Counted from the stretch's first letter, positions 33,676 to 42,068 are shown. The stretch is DNA of 64,000 nucleotides from Arcobacter_B sp049472135 (GCF_049472135.1 NZ_JBMOVV010000002.1:248001-312000); one strand, 5' to 3'. A program made the numbers and translations. The notes: generated from the letters alone by a model not told the origin.

Positions 33676-34905
33676 TTGAAGATAGCGATTATTGGAGCAG
33701 GGGCTGCTGGTATTATGGCAGCAATAACTGCTAAGAGATTAAATAAAGATTTAAATATAGATGTATTTGATATAAACAAAGGAATTGGAAAAAAGATATT
33801 AGCATCAGGAAATGGAAGATGTAATATCTCAAACTCAAATATCACATATAACAACTATATTGGAGAAAATCCCTCTTTTGTAAAAGATGCCCTAAAGCAG
33901 TTTACTTTTAATGACTTTGAAAAGTTCTGTAAAAGTATAGGACTTTTACTTGATATAAAAGAGACTTGTAAAGTATATCCCCTATCAAATGAAGCAAAAT
34001 CAGTTGTAAACTTACTTGAAAGTACATGTGAGTCTTTAGGTATAAACCTAATTTTAGGTGTAAAAGTAGAAGACATAGAAAAACAAAACGATAAGTTTGA
34101 ACTAAAAACAGAAGAGAAAAGCTATAAAGAGTATGATAAAGTAGTGGTAAGTTGTGGTCTAGCAGCAGCTCCACAACTAAATGCAACTGAAAATGGAATA
34201 GATTTTGCTTCAAAATTTGGACACTCTTCAAACCTAACATATCCATCACTTGTAGGACTTCATACAGACTATGAGCAAAAAAGCAGACTTCAAGGTGTAA
34301 AAAAAGAATCAGAAGTTACACTTTATATAGATGGAAATAAAGAGGCTTCTATAGTAGGAGATGTGCTATTTACAAAATATGGAGTATCAGGTTTTGCTAT
34401 ATTGGATATATCTCAATATGCAGTATATCCTCTAAGTTTATACCAAGATGTACAGATAGCCATAAATCTTTTCCCAACTATAAATAGAAATGAACTTTTA
34501 GCTTCAATAGAAACACTTTTAAAATCCTTACCAAATCAAAAAGCCTCACTTTTACTAACAGGACTAATCTCAAATAAACTAGCTCCAATAATCCTAGAAA
34601 ACTGTAAAATCCCAACAGAAACCCTAGCAAAAGATATAAACGCAAAACAAATAAGAGCAATAATAAATAACCTAATAAACTGGCGATTCAAAATCACAGA
34701 CACCCAAGGCTTCAAACACGCAGAAGCTAGTGGAGGAGGGGTGAGAACCGATGAGGTTGACCCAAAAACATACGAAAGCAAAAAATGCAAAAACCTATAC
34801 TTCGCAGGAGAGGTACTAGATATAGTAGGAAATAGGGGTGGATTTAATCTACACTTTGCGTGGGCGAGTGGGTATTTAGCCGGAAAATCACTAGGGAGAA
34901 AATAA
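33676..34905 (+). CDS. HI0933/BaiN-type NAD(P)/FAD-dependent oxidoreductase
   Basis: A 409-residue flavoprotein of the family that includes HI0933 and the BaiN flavoproteins. It begins KIAIIGAGAAGIMAAITAKR (FAD motif), followed by NKGIGKKILASGNGRCNISN. It ends with ASGGGVRTDEVDPKTYESK and GEVLDIVGNRGGFNLHFAW, both family signatures. The start is TTG at 33676, fixed by the immediate FAD motif and by AGAGGA 7 bases upstream. The 3' end lies directly against a 144-base imperfect palindrome. Substrate unknown; such proteins may reduce thiol or quinone-like compounds. Confidence 0.88.
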   Translation: MKIAIIGAGAAGIMAAITAKRLNKDLNIDVFDINKGIGKKILASGNGRCNISNSNITYNNYIGENPSFVKDALKQFTFNDFEKFCKSIGLLLDIKETCKVYPLSNEAKSVVNLLESTCESLGINLILGVKVEDIEKQNDKFELKTEEKSYKEYDKVVVSCGLAAAPQLNATENGIDFASKFGHSSNLTYPSLVGLHTDYEQKSRLQGVKKESEVTLYIDGNKEASIVGDVLFTKYGVSGFAILDISQYAVYPLSLYQDVQIAINLFPTINRNELLASIETLLKSLPNQKASLLLTGLISNKLAPIILENCKIPTETLAKDINAKQIRAIINNLINWRFKITDTQGFKHAEASGGGVRTDEVDPKTYESKKCKNLYFAGEVLDIVGNRGGFNLHFAWASGYLAGKSLGRK

Positions 34906-35044
34906 TAGCTATAAACTAGTCACTTTTGTTCAATTTCGGCGTTGTCAAAAAAATTAACTTACTCACTTACTTCTAGTAAGCTCCTAAGCTAATTTTTCCT
35001 CCGCCTTGAACTAGAACAAAATTGACTAATTTCTAGCTATTATT
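34901..35044. repeat. Long imperfect palindrome (about 144 bases) after the HI0933 gene
   Basis: The left arm 34901-34941 begins AATAATAGCTA and passes CACTTTTGTTC to GGCG; the right arm 35002-35044 is its near-complement (CGCC to TAGCTATTATT). About four in five positions pair. The centre also folds: AAAAATTAACTTA against TAAGCTAATTTTT, with CTTACT-TCT-AGTAAG at the tip. The whole is one nearly continuous cruciform. It could be a strong terminator or a repeated intergenic element. Confidence 0.8.
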
Positions 35045-35060
35045 AAAGAAAGGATCTCTA

Positions 35061-36008
35061 TTGACGCATTTACTATATAAATTTGTAGCTAATCATGATT
35101 ATATTTTAGCAGATGGTTATATAAGAGCAACACAGTTAAATGCACTTAATGACCCTTTTGAAGGAGTTTATTGTAAAGATAGTCTTACAAAATTATCTAA
35201 ATATTTTGAGAGTGAAGATTTACAAGATGAGAAGTTAATTAATAATTTAGAGGAAGAAAAACATAAAATAGGTGTTATCTCTTTTACTGAGGCAAAAGAT
35301 AATTTATTAATGTGGGCACATTATGCTAATGAGTATAAGGGTTCTCTTATTGGAATAAGTAAGTCTGGGTATGTTAGTGGCTCAATATTTGATAATTTAT
35401 TCATGCTTGATAAACCTCTTTTTAATGCTCCAATTTTATTTGATGGTAAAATTATTCCAATTAGTTATCGAAAACAACCAATGTATAAAGTAGATATGTT
35501 TGATAGAGATTATTCTAATATTTTAGTAACAGGTGAAAATCAAATTTTATATGAAATTTTTCAACAAAAAAGTGAAGAGTGGATTTATGAAAAAGAACAT
35601 AGAATTATTTTGAAATTAGAACAAGCAGACAAGGTTGTAATTGAGTTTTTAGCAGATGATGAATTAAATAAATTAAAAGAATTATTTATTAAAGATAAAT
35701 CTATAGTAGAGAGTAATATAGAGAAGAATCAAACAACTTTTTATTTAGATAGAATTGATAATCATGAAGATAGATCAATACTAGCTTTTTTATTAACTAA
35801 ATATTCAAAGAACCCAAATAATATGTATTTATTTAAAATGTGTCCTCATTCTATATGTTCATTAACTTATGGACCAAATGCAGAAAGTATGGATTATACT
35901 TCTTATGTTGAAAGATGGGATAGTAAAGGTTATTTTGATATTTATAAAGCAAAGATTAATAAATCTACATACACCTTAGATTTTGAGAATTTATATAGTA
36001 AATGGTGA
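35061..36008 (+). CDS. DUF2971 domain protein between two palindromic elements
   Basis: A 315-residue cytosolic protein. The N-terminus HLLYKFVANHDYILADGYIR and segments LNALNDPFEGVYC and DNLLMWAHYANEYKGSLIGI are characteristic of DUF2971. Family members are scattered in bacteria, often in accessory regions, and no biochemical function is known. The start is a TTG at 35061 with AAAGGA 11 bases upstream, which fits the conserved beginning of the domain. The gene is flanked closely on both sides by long imperfect palindromes, so it may be an inserted or exchanged unit. Its codon use is similar to the surroundings. Confidence 0.78.
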   Translation: MTHLLYKFVANHDYILADGYIRATQLNALNDPFEGVYCKDSLTKLSKYFESEDLQDEKLINNLEEEKHKIGVISFTEAKDNLLMWAHYANEYKGSLIGISKSGYVSGSIFDNLFMLDKPLFNAPILFDGKIIPISYRKQPMYKVDMFDRDYSNILVTGENQILYEIFQQKSEEWIYEKEHRIILKLEQADKVVIEFLADDELNKLKELFIKDKSIVESNIEKNQTTFYLDRIDNHEDRSILAFLLTKYSKNPNNMYLFKMCPHSICSLTYGPNAESMDYTSYVERWDSKGYFDIYKAKINKSTYTLDFENLYSKW

Positions 36009-36541
36009 TTTAAAGATGTGAGCATTTTCAAAATCGCGTAAAGAAAAATTAAATTAAATCTGTAAAGAAATTTGAACTGTTTGAGCGGAGCGAGTTTTCA
36101 AATTTTAAGATTTCATTTTATTTTTTAGCTATTTTGGAACTTAGCTCACGCTTTTCTTTTCTTTCTTTTCTTTATAAAAAGAAAAGAAAGAAATATCCTT
36201 TTTATAAAACTTAAAAGTCCAAACTAAAAGTAAATAAACCAATATTTCAATCAAAACCCAAAAATAAAATAGCAATTCAAGCTATAAATAAATCTAATAA
36301 ACCAATAAACTAAATATATACTATGAACAAGACATAAAAACCAAATAAACAAAATCAATAAATTTATATTTTCATTATTTTATTTATGATAAATAATCAA
36401 GTTTATTACTAGCTAATAATGAGATTCATAATAATATTTTAAAATATCCACTATTTTGTAAATTACAAATTATAGCAGTTTTGCGACACACCCCTGCACC
36501 TATACATGGTAAAATTGTACTATAAAAACACAGGAGCATAA
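36009..36541. other. Gene-free region with a second long palindrome and an AT-rich tract
   Basis: From about 36016 to 36151 there is an imperfect inverted repeat: GTGAGC...GCTCAC at the ends, CATTTTCAAAAT/ATTTTGGAA inside, AAATTTGAA/TTCAAATTT near the tip, and a GC-rich palindromic loop GAGCGGAGCGAG. It is followed by a perfect 12-bp stem CTTTCTTTTCTT with complement (36161-36190). Positions 36191-36500 are AT-rich with no ORF. The promoter of the next gene lies near 36515-36530 (TATAAA). A run CGACACACCCCTGCACC at 36484-36500 is unusually GC-rich for the region. Confidence 0.65.
36016..36151. repeat. Long imperfect palindrome downstream of DUF2971 gene
   Basis: The about 136-base structure starts with GTGAGC and ends with GCTCAC and contains a GAGCGGAGCGAG tip. 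It is similar in scale to the element at 34901-35044 but has different sequence. The two bracket the DUF2971 gene. Confidence 0.7.
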
Positions 36542-37009
36542 ATGAGTCTTAGAATTATTGATAAGGAAGTATTTCTTAATGATACGGTTATCAGCACAAG
36601 AAATTTTATAGATCAAAGTATAGTTGAAGTAGTAAATATCCAAAAAGAACACTTAAGTGATTTTTATAGATTAAAAAACACAGATATCTGCGATAATATC
36701 GAAATCTACTGTGATAGTGATACTTACTCTTTAAATATGTTCAAAGAAGATGACAAGGCTTTTATCTCAAAATCTATTGAGATTTTAGATAAAGATGAAT
36801 TTATTTCTATTGAGGATTTTAACAAGCTTATTTTAGAACAGTTCTCACAAATCAATGAAGTTGAAGTATTTGCAGATGAAGACTCTATAGAAGATAGTTT
36901 AAATATTGTTTTATCAACACAGTTAAGAGATAGCGAGTCTATCGAGGAAGCGAACTCTAAAATTGATAGAGCATACAAAGAGTTAATCTCTAAAGTTTTT
37001 AACTCTTAA
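36542..37009 (+). CDS. Acidic hypothetical protein
   Basis: A 155-residue protein with no membrane segment, no cysteine motif beyond two scattered Cys, and a strongly acidic composition (Asp and Glu frequent throughout). It reads as several short beta strands followed by long charged helices (SIEEANSKIDRAYKELIS at the end). RBS AGGAG lies 7 bases before the ATG at 36542, and a TATAAA promoter lies upstream, so it is probably expressed. I do not recognise the family. It converges with NIF3 over a strong terminator. Confidence 0.65.
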   Translation: MSLRIIDKEVFLNDTVISTRNFIDQSIVEVVNIQKEHLSDFYRLKNTDICDNIEIYCDSDTYSLNMFKEDDKAFISKSIEILDKDEFISIEDFNKLILEQFSQINEVEVFADEDSIEDSLNIVLSTQLRDSESIEEANSKIDRAYKELISKVFNS

Positions 37010-37022
37010 TAAAAGTATTTGA

Positions 37023-37045
37023 AATTGTGGAGCTACTCCACAATT
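37023..37045. terminator. Bidirectional terminator
   Basis: AATTGTGGAG and CTCCACAATT, 10 perfect pairs with CTA loop, between the hypothetical gene and NIF3 and covering the stop codon of the latter. Confidence 0.8.
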
Positions 37046-37854
37046 CCACTCATACAAGTAACTTCTACTCCTTGACTTCTCCAAGCTTTTACAATTTCAA
37101 GTAAACCTATGCTATCACTTGGCATATGAGGTGCTATTATTACATTTCCTATATTTTGTTCAATTACAGCTTTTTTTACATCTTCTGGAATATGCATAGC
37201 AATAATTGTTCCAACGCCTGCTTCAAAATAAGCTTTATATACATCAGCACCACCACTAGTACCACCTGCCATAAGTACTTCTATTCTTCCTGCATAATCA
37301 TCATTTGAACCAACTCTAATAACAGGTTTTGCTATCTTATCTTGATAATATTCCCACGAGTTTAACTCATCCATAATATCTTTTAGTTTCGTAAGTGGTT
37401 TATCTTCAAAAGCTTTGTTAAGTCTTGATTGAACTATCTCTTCTGTTATAAAATCAGCTGGAATATGGATATTTAAATATGGCATTTTCATAAGTCTAGC
37501 TGCTGAACTTACTCTATCGTAGTTTAGAGCATGACTTCCTAAATCAACGCTTGCTTGTCTTTTTCTAAGAAGCTTTTGTGCTTTATTTATTGGAACTCCA
37601 GCTTTTACCATTCTGTGTATTTGAACATCCATCACTTTTGCAAAATCAACAAGAGAGGCATCTGCTTTTGGATGATGTGATACTACACAGTCATATCCTA
37701 ACTCTTTTGCAAGGAGTAATTCAGGCGTTTCCATATCAATTCCAATAAGGACTTTTTTTATATTTTCACCTTCAACAATTATATTTGTATCATAAGGCAT
37801 TTCATCTAGATTTGCTAAATCTAAAGCTGTATTCATTAATTCAGTTGTATTCAT
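37033..37854 (-). CDS. NIF3/DUF34 family dinuclear-metal protein
   Basis: A 273-residue protein of the NIF3 (DUF34, YbgI-like) family, which forms toroidal hexamers and binds two metal ions per subunit. Visible pieces are DTNIIVEGENIKKVLIGIDM, the metal-ligand segment YDCVVSHHPKADASLVDF and TSGGADVYKAYFEAGVGTII with MHIPEDV. Function is not settled in the family; it has been linked to metal insertion and to GTP-cyclohydrolase-like structures. Single gene, minus strand, 5' region without clear ribosome site. Moderately divergent from YbgI of E. coli. Confidence 0.85.
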   Translation of the reverse strand: MNTTELMNTALDLANLDEMPYDTNIIVEGENIKKVLIGIDMETPELLLAKELGYDCVVSHHPKADASLVDFAKVMDVQIHRMVKAGVPINKAQKLLRKRQASVDLGSHALNYDRVSSAARLMKMPYLNIHIPADFITEEIVQSRLNKAFEDKPLTKLKDIMDELNSWEYYQDKIAKPVIRVGSNDDYAGRIEVLMAGGTSGGADVYKAYFEAGVGTIIAMHIPEDVKKAVIEQNIGNVIIAPHMPSDSIGLLEIVKAWRSQGVEVTCMSGIVE

Positions 37855-37969
37855 CTTTCCACCATCTTTTTTTGTTTTAAACTATATAAAAAATATACAA
37901 TTATTCTATAAAGAAAAGTTCTTAAAACAGTATAATTCCCATCGAAATTAAATTAGTAATAAAATAATA

Positions 37970-38161
37970 TTAAAATCTATCTTTTAATACAGTAAGGTTT
38001 TTGATTTTTGAAAATTCAAAAGTACCTTGATCTGTATGAAGTATTTTATCTTCAGATAGTTTTAGTGGCTGTATAGGCCTATATAGCTTGTTTTCGTAAG
38101 TAAAACTTATATAGTTTTTATCATTTATTGCTTTTTTAATAAAACTTAAAAATATATTCAT
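37970..38161 (-). CDS. 63-residue WYL-like mini-protein
   Basis: The protein reads like the minimal core of a WYL domain: AINDKNYISFTYENKLYRPI, then PLKLSEDKILHTDQGTFEF and SKIKNLTVLKDRF. The order is helix, aromatic strand, Arg-Pro turn, hydrophobic strand, FxxSKIKxLxVL ending, as in WYL modules of regulators and CRISPR-associated proteins. No DNA-binding domain is attached. The ATG at 38161 has AAAGAAAG about 9 bases upstream; an upstream alternative at 38182 is weaker. It diverges from a DksA-type gene over a 66-base spacer. Assignment to WYL is by pattern and not certain. Confidence 0.5.
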   Translation of the reverse strand: MNIFLSFIKKAINDKNYISFTYENKLYRPIQPLKLSEDKILHTDQGTFEFSKIKNLTVLKDRF

Positions 38162-38227
38162 AACATCTTTCTTTATTCGCAACTAAGTTGCGGTATTGTA
38201 AAATATAAAGAAATTATAGGAAAACAA

Positions 38228-38608
38228 ATGCCAAAAAGAGCTTTAAGTAAAAAACATATTGAAGAAATTAAAACTCTTCTTTTAGAAAATAAAGCTAAGA
38301 TAGAATCTACGCTACAAACTATTTCAAATGAACATGATTCATTAAGTAATATGGACTTAAATGATGAAGCAGACTTTGCAGCTGCTAGTAGAGATTATAC
38401 AAATGATACTCATATCAAGAATCAACAGTTAAAAGAGTTAGGTTTAATTAATCATTCATTATTAAAAATAGAAAATGGAACATATACAGGCCTTTGTGAG
38501 ATGTGTGATAGTGAAATTACTATTAAAAGACTTAGAGTAAAACCACACGCTAAATATTGTATTGATTGTAGAAACTACATAGATAAAGAAAAAGTTTCAA
38601 TTGCATAA
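38228..38608 (+). CDS. TraR/DksA-type zinc-finger transcription factor
   Basis: A 126-residue protein of the DksA/TraR class, which binds RNA polymerase through the secondary channel and, with ppGpp, tunes transcription. It has a helical N-terminus (KHIEEIKTLLLENKAKIEST), a short acidic coiled-coil tip (LNDEADFA, the place of the catalytic Asp pair) and the C4 zinc finger CEMC...CIDC. Only slightly shorter than E. coli DksA. The RBS is AGGAAAAC before the ATG. The downstream gene is a photolyase; the gap contains a hairpin that sits over its start. Confidence 0.9.
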   Translation: MPKRALSKKHIEEIKTLLLENKAKIESTLQTISNEHDSLSNMDLNDEADFAAASRDYTNDTHIKNQQLKELGLINHSLLKIENGTYTGLCEMCDSEITIKRLRVKPHAKYCIDCRNYIDKEKVSIA

Positions 38609-38621
38609 ATAAATAGCTTCG

Positions 38622-38672
38622 AAAGACATTTTTTCCCTATCAACAAAAAGGGATTTATATTAAAATGTCTTT
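38622..38672 (+). promoter_or_regulatory. Hairpin covering the ribosome site and start of the cryptochrome gene
   Basis: Outer arms AAAGACATTTT (38622-38632) and AAAATGTCTTT (38662-38672) pair perfectly over 11 bases, and the right arm contains the ATG at 38665. Inside, TCCCT (38634-38638) pairs with AGGGA (38649-38653), part of the Shine-Dalgarno-like AAAAAGGGA. Both the start and the ribosome site would be hidden. It can also be read as a terminator for the dksA-type gene. Confidence 0.6.
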
Positions 38673-39948
38673 TATGAAGTTAGCCATAGTTATATTTAGA
38701 AATAATCTTCGAGTAGAAGACAATCCATGTTTATATCATGCTACAAAAGAAAATGATGTAGTTTTAGGACTGTATAGTTTTGAAATCTTAGAAGGTGAAC
38801 TATTTGGATTTAAAAAGTGTGGAAAATTTAGAGAAACCTTCATAAAAGAATCACTACAGCAGTTATATACAAACCTAAAATCATATGGTGTAAATTTGTG
38901 TTTTACAAATGATTTTTCAAATACACTAGCTAAACTGTCAGACAAATTTGATATTACTATTTACTTCAATAACGAAGTAGGAGTTGAAGAACAGCTTCTT
39001 CAACAAGTTTTTACAGCATATAAACATAAAAGCTATTTCAATCAAACTATGATAGAACCATTTGAGTTTGATTTTACAAAAAGTTTTAGTCATTTTAGAA
39101 ATAAAGCTGAAAAATTAGAAGTCCCAAAACCCTTAGGATTACCAAATAAGGTTAAAACTGTAGAGTTTGAATCACTAAGTATTTGTAATAAAGTACTAAC
39201 TTATCCAAAAAATGCCATATTTTTCAAAGGGGGTGAGTTAAGTGCAAAACAAAGAGTAGAGGATTATATGAATAATATCCATAGCTATAAAGATACAAGA
39301 AATGCTATGAGTGGTTTTGATAACTCTACAAAGTTTTCTCCTTATTTATCAGCAGGTAATATTTCAGCAAGAACAATTTATCACAGACTAAAAGAGGAAG
39401 AAAGAAGAGGTTATAGCAGTCAATCTTCTTATTGGATTTATTTTGAGCTTTTATGGAGAGATTTTTTTCATTTGGTGATGTTATATTCTAAAAATAGACT
39501 TTTTTTAAAATCAGGATTAAAAGGTATAGATTTTAATTTTAGAAATGACAAAAAAAGTTTAGATAAATTTTTTAATGCAAATACAAACATTGATATTATT
39601 GATGCAAGTATTGTTGAGTTAAAAAGTACCGGTTGGTTATCAAATAGAAATAGACAGTTAGTTGCTAGTTATTTTGTAAAGAATTTAGGATTAGATTGGC
39701 GTATTTGTGCTGCTTTTTTTGAAAGCTACTTAGTAGATTATAATCCGGCTTCTAACTATGGCAACTTCGCTTATCAAGCCCATGTAGGGAATGATAAAAC
39801 TTATAGAGTTTTTGATCCTATAAAGCAGTTAAATATGTATGATGGTGATTCTTATATCAAACTTTGGTTAGATAAAAAAAGTAAAAGCAATATTGATTAT
39901 AGAAAAATGGCAGATGAGGTAAAACTGGAAGTATTTAATGAAACTTAA
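38665..39948 (+). CDS. DASH-type cryptochrome/photolyase
   Basis: A 427-residue flavoprotein of the cryptochrome/photolyase superfamily, normally repairing cyclobutane pyrimidine dimers in single-stranded DNA with blue light. N-terminal Rossmann-like domain (AIVIFRNNLRVEDNPCLYHA). The FAD domain shows the DASH pattern TGWLSNRNRQLVASYFVKNL, LGLDWRICAAFFESYLVDYN and NYGNFAYQAHVGND. The start at 38665 gives MSFMKLA; ATG 38674 (MKLAIVIF) is an alternative just past the hairpin. Cytosolic, single gene. Unusual is the hairpin that covers both ribosome site and start. Confidence 0.9.
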   Translation: MSFMKLAIVIFRNNLRVEDNPCLYHATKENDVVLGLYSFEILEGELFGFKKCGKFRETFIKESLQQLYTNLKSYGVNLCFTNDFSNTLAKLSDKFDITIYFNNEVGVEEQLLQQVFTAYKHKSYFNQTMIEPFEFDFTKSFSHFRNKAEKLEVPKPLGLPNKVKTVEFESLSICNKVLTYPKNAIFFKGGELSAKQRVEDYMNNIHSYKDTRNAMSGFDNSTKFSPYLSAGNISARTIYHRLKEEERRGYSSQSSYWIYFELLWRDFFHLVMLYSKNRLFLKSGLKGIDFNFRNDKKSLDKFFNANTNIDIIDASIVELKSTGWLSNRNRQLVASYFVKNLGLDWRICAAFFESYLVDYNPASNYGNFAYQAHVGNDKTYRVFDPIKQLNMYDGDSYIKLWLDKKSKSNIDYRKMADEVKLEVFNET

Positions 39949-40031
39949 ATAAAACACTAGTTTTTAATTGTAAGTATTAATCCAAAAGATTTGTCTTATA
40001 ATTAAATAAAAGTCAATAGAAAGGATAAGTC

Positions 40032-40406
40032 ATGGTAAGAAATGGTATATATTTATCGTTAATACTTTTCCTTGGAGTTATAGGCTATTTTATTGTAAAT
40101 ACATTAATTCTGGAAAATAGTATTATGTTAGCTGGTCTTATGTTTTTACTTATTAGTGTAGGTATTTTTGTACTTACAACCCACTTCAAAAAGAAAGTTT
40201 CTCTTGTTCCTGCTCAAAAGTTTATAAATGTAGTTTACATATCTTTATTTGCTTTATATGGAATCTTTTTAGGTCTAACTTTCTCTTATGTGCCTTATGT
40301 AGAAGTGGCAACTATTAAGTTTGAGGGAATACTATTTTTATTAGCGAGCAGTGTGCTAATATATGGTATTTATCTATTTATGAAAAGAAGTTTTTTCAAT
40401 TTTTAA
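40032..40406 (+). CDS. Hypothetical four-helix membrane protein
   Basis: A 124-residue protein with four hydrophobic segments: about 7-27, 32-52, 69-88 and 95-117. Loops are short and the positive residues (HFKKKVSL, MKRS) lie between helices 2 and 3 and at the C-terminus, which places both ends in the cytoplasm. RBS AAAGGA 8 bases upstream; TATAAT near 39996. I do not recognise a family. It converges with a rhodanese-type gene over a bidirectional terminator. Confidence 0.7.
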   Translation: MVRNGIYLSLILFLGVIGYFIVNTLILENSIMLAGLMFLLISVGIFVLTTHFKKKVSLVPAQKFINVVYISLFALYGIFLGLTFSYVPYVEVATIKFEGILFLLASSVLIYGIYLFMKRSFFNF

Positions 40407-40415
40407 ATAGTTAGG

Positions 40416-40443
40416 GATAGAGCCAAATAAATTTGGCTTTATC
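40416..40443. terminator. Bidirectional terminator
   Basis: AGCCAAAT and ATTTGGCT around AA, extended by GATA/TATC, between two converging genes, with a T-run (ATCTTTATTTTTT) on the plus strand. Confidence 0.8.
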
Positions 40444-40444
40444 T

Positions 40445-40960
40445 TTATTTTTTACAATGCTGTGCGTAGAATTGACCAAACTTATTTTTTGTTCCAGCTT
40501 TATTCTTTTTCGATGAATAACCTGTTGATACAGGATTACAGTTATCAATCCATGAATAAATATCATAAATTTTTACTTGACTAAAGCCCATCTTTTTAAA
40601 TGTCTCAGCTTCAATAGCTGCTCTTTTTGCAGTATTACAAATAACAATCAGATTCTTTTTGACAAAGTTTTCATTTTCATCATAAACAAATAGTTCTAGT
40701 GCTTTTTCAGGTGCTTGTCTTCCAACTCTAGCACTTCCTTTTATGTGAGAAGAAGCCCATTCTTCTTTTGTTCTAACATCTACAACTAGCCAGTCTTTAG
40801 CTTCTAAAGCTTTTTTTACTTCTTCATCAGTGGCATAGTTTCCTGCTTTTTTATTCTCATTTATTAGATTATTAGCTAATTGCTTATAGTCTATAAAGTC
40901 TTGAGCAAATAAAGAGCTCACACTAAGTAGTGATATAATTAAAAGTGATTTTAGTTTCAT
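40445..40960 (-). CDS. Exported rhodanese-like protein
   Basis: A 171-residue protein with a signal peptide (KSLLIISLLSVSSLFA, cleaved near residue 20). A rhodanese domain follows, with WLVVDVRTKEEWASSHIKGS and the active-site loop LIVICNTAKRAAIEAE, which has a catalytic Cys. Such periplasmic single-domain rhodaneses handle sulfane sulfur or act as binding proteins. It stands alone on the minus strand, with a convergent terminator 3'. The extra 30-residue tail (GTKNKFGQFYAQHCKK) has a further Cys. Substrate unknown. Confidence 0.88.
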   Translation of the reverse strand: MKLKSLLIISLLSVSSLFAQDFIDYKQLANNLINENKKAGNYATDEEVKKALEAKDWLVVDVRTKEEWASSHIKGSARVGRQAPEKALELFVYDENENFVKKNLIVICNTAKRAAIEAETFKKMGFSQVKIYDIYSWIDNCNPVSTGYSSKKNKAGTKNKFGQFYAQHCKK

Positions 40961-41059
40961 TAGTTATCCTTATATTTTTATTTATGATATAAGAATAGTC
41001 TTTAAAATAAGTTTAAGAATAATATTAAAAAGTTATAATATTTACATAAGTAAAACTTA

Positions 41060-41899
41060 TTATACTTTACTTTGTTGCCATCGTATGATTTTTCTATCTT
41101 CTTGAATTATGTGTTGTACAAGAGTTAAATCAATGATAATAGCCAACTCTTTTTCAAATACTTCAGTTTTTAATTGTGGTAGTTTTTGAACAAAACTATT
41201 TAATTCTTTGATTATCTCTTTATGAATCTTCTTGTGTTTTTCAAGTTCTGGATATTGGATTTGTTGCATATACTCTTCTTCATCATTGAAGTGAGTTTTC
41301 ATATAATCATAAAGTTCTATTAGAATATTTTTTACTTTTTTTGTTCGCTCTTTTTCATCTACTGGTTTAAAAGCCTCTTTTGCAATATCAAAAAGTTGTT
41401 TATGTTCTTGGTCTATTTTTGAGTTGTTTACACTATAAATGTGTTTCCAGCCAAAGTTTTTTCTTAGCTCATCTAAAGGTGTTTGCCAAAGTTGGATTTT
41501 TTTGTCTTCTAAAATAATATGTTTTACAAAGTAGTTATCAATAAATACAAAAAGCTCTTTTTCAATCTCTTTTATTTCAAGGGAATTAAAATCTTTTATA
41601 AGTGTTTTTAGTTTGTCAATCATTTTTGTATGAAGAGTTTTATGTTCATCAAGATGAGGGTATTTAATTCTTTCCATAAATTTTTGCTCATCATTAAAAT
41701 GATTACCTACATATTCAAAAAGTTCGGTAACAACTTTTTTTAACTCTAAAAGTTTTGTTTTTTCATCTTGTAGCTTGTTTATGTTAAAAGCTTTTCTAGC
41801 AATATCAAAGAGTTGTTGATGCTCTTTATCTATTTGTAGGTTTCCAATATTATATTCACTTTTCCATACTAATTGTTCTAAATCCATTTCAAAGTTCAT
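41060..41899 (-). CDS. Double-domain bacteriohemerythrin
   Basis: A 279-residue protein with two hemerythrin domains in tandem (about 10-135 and 145-275). Each shows the di-iron ligand pattern: IDKEHQQLFDI, HFNDEQKF, LDEHKTLHTK and KHIILEDKKI in the first, and IDQEHKQLFDI, HFNDEEEY, LEKHKKIHKE and QHIIQEDRKI in the second. These bind O2 reversibly and could store or deliver oxygen, fitting a microaerophile. No signal peptide or membrane segment. Two domains fused is less common than single-domain bacteriohemerythrins, so the pair may be a duplication. Monocistronic. Confidence 0.93.
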   Translation of the reverse strand: MNFEMDLEQLVWKSEYNIGNLQIDKEHQQLFDIARKAFNINKLQDEKTKLLELKKVVTELFEYVGNHFNDEQKFMERIKYPHLDEHKTLHTKMIDKLKTLIKDFNSLEIKEIEKELFVFIDNYFVKHIILEDKKIQLWQTPLDELRKNFGWKHIYSVNNSKIDQEHKQLFDIAKEAFKPVDEKERTKKVKNILIELYDYMKTHFNDEEEYMQQIQYPELEKHKKIHKEIIKELNSFVQKLPQLKTEVFEKELAIIIDLTLVQHIIQEDRKIIRWQQSKV

Positions 41900-42068
41900 A
41901 ATAAAGCCTTTTAATTAGAAGATATTTTCATTATATAGTTTGCATATTAAAATAATAATAAAATATGATAGATAAATTGTATTAAATTTTTAATTAAGTT
42001 CTATATTTATCCTTATTCTTATTTTTATTCTATATAATTACAAAAAAATTAGAGTAAAAAGGCATTTT

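Noticed and set aside
33850..34790. Several antisense frames inside the HI0933 gene
   Set aside because: Low-complexity hydrophobic products, no ribosome sites, and the sense frame has clear family motifs throughout.
36191..36500. AT-rich stretch as an RNA gene or short ORF
   Set aside because: No ORF with a ribosome site and no stable fold beyond the 12-bp stem at 36161-36190.
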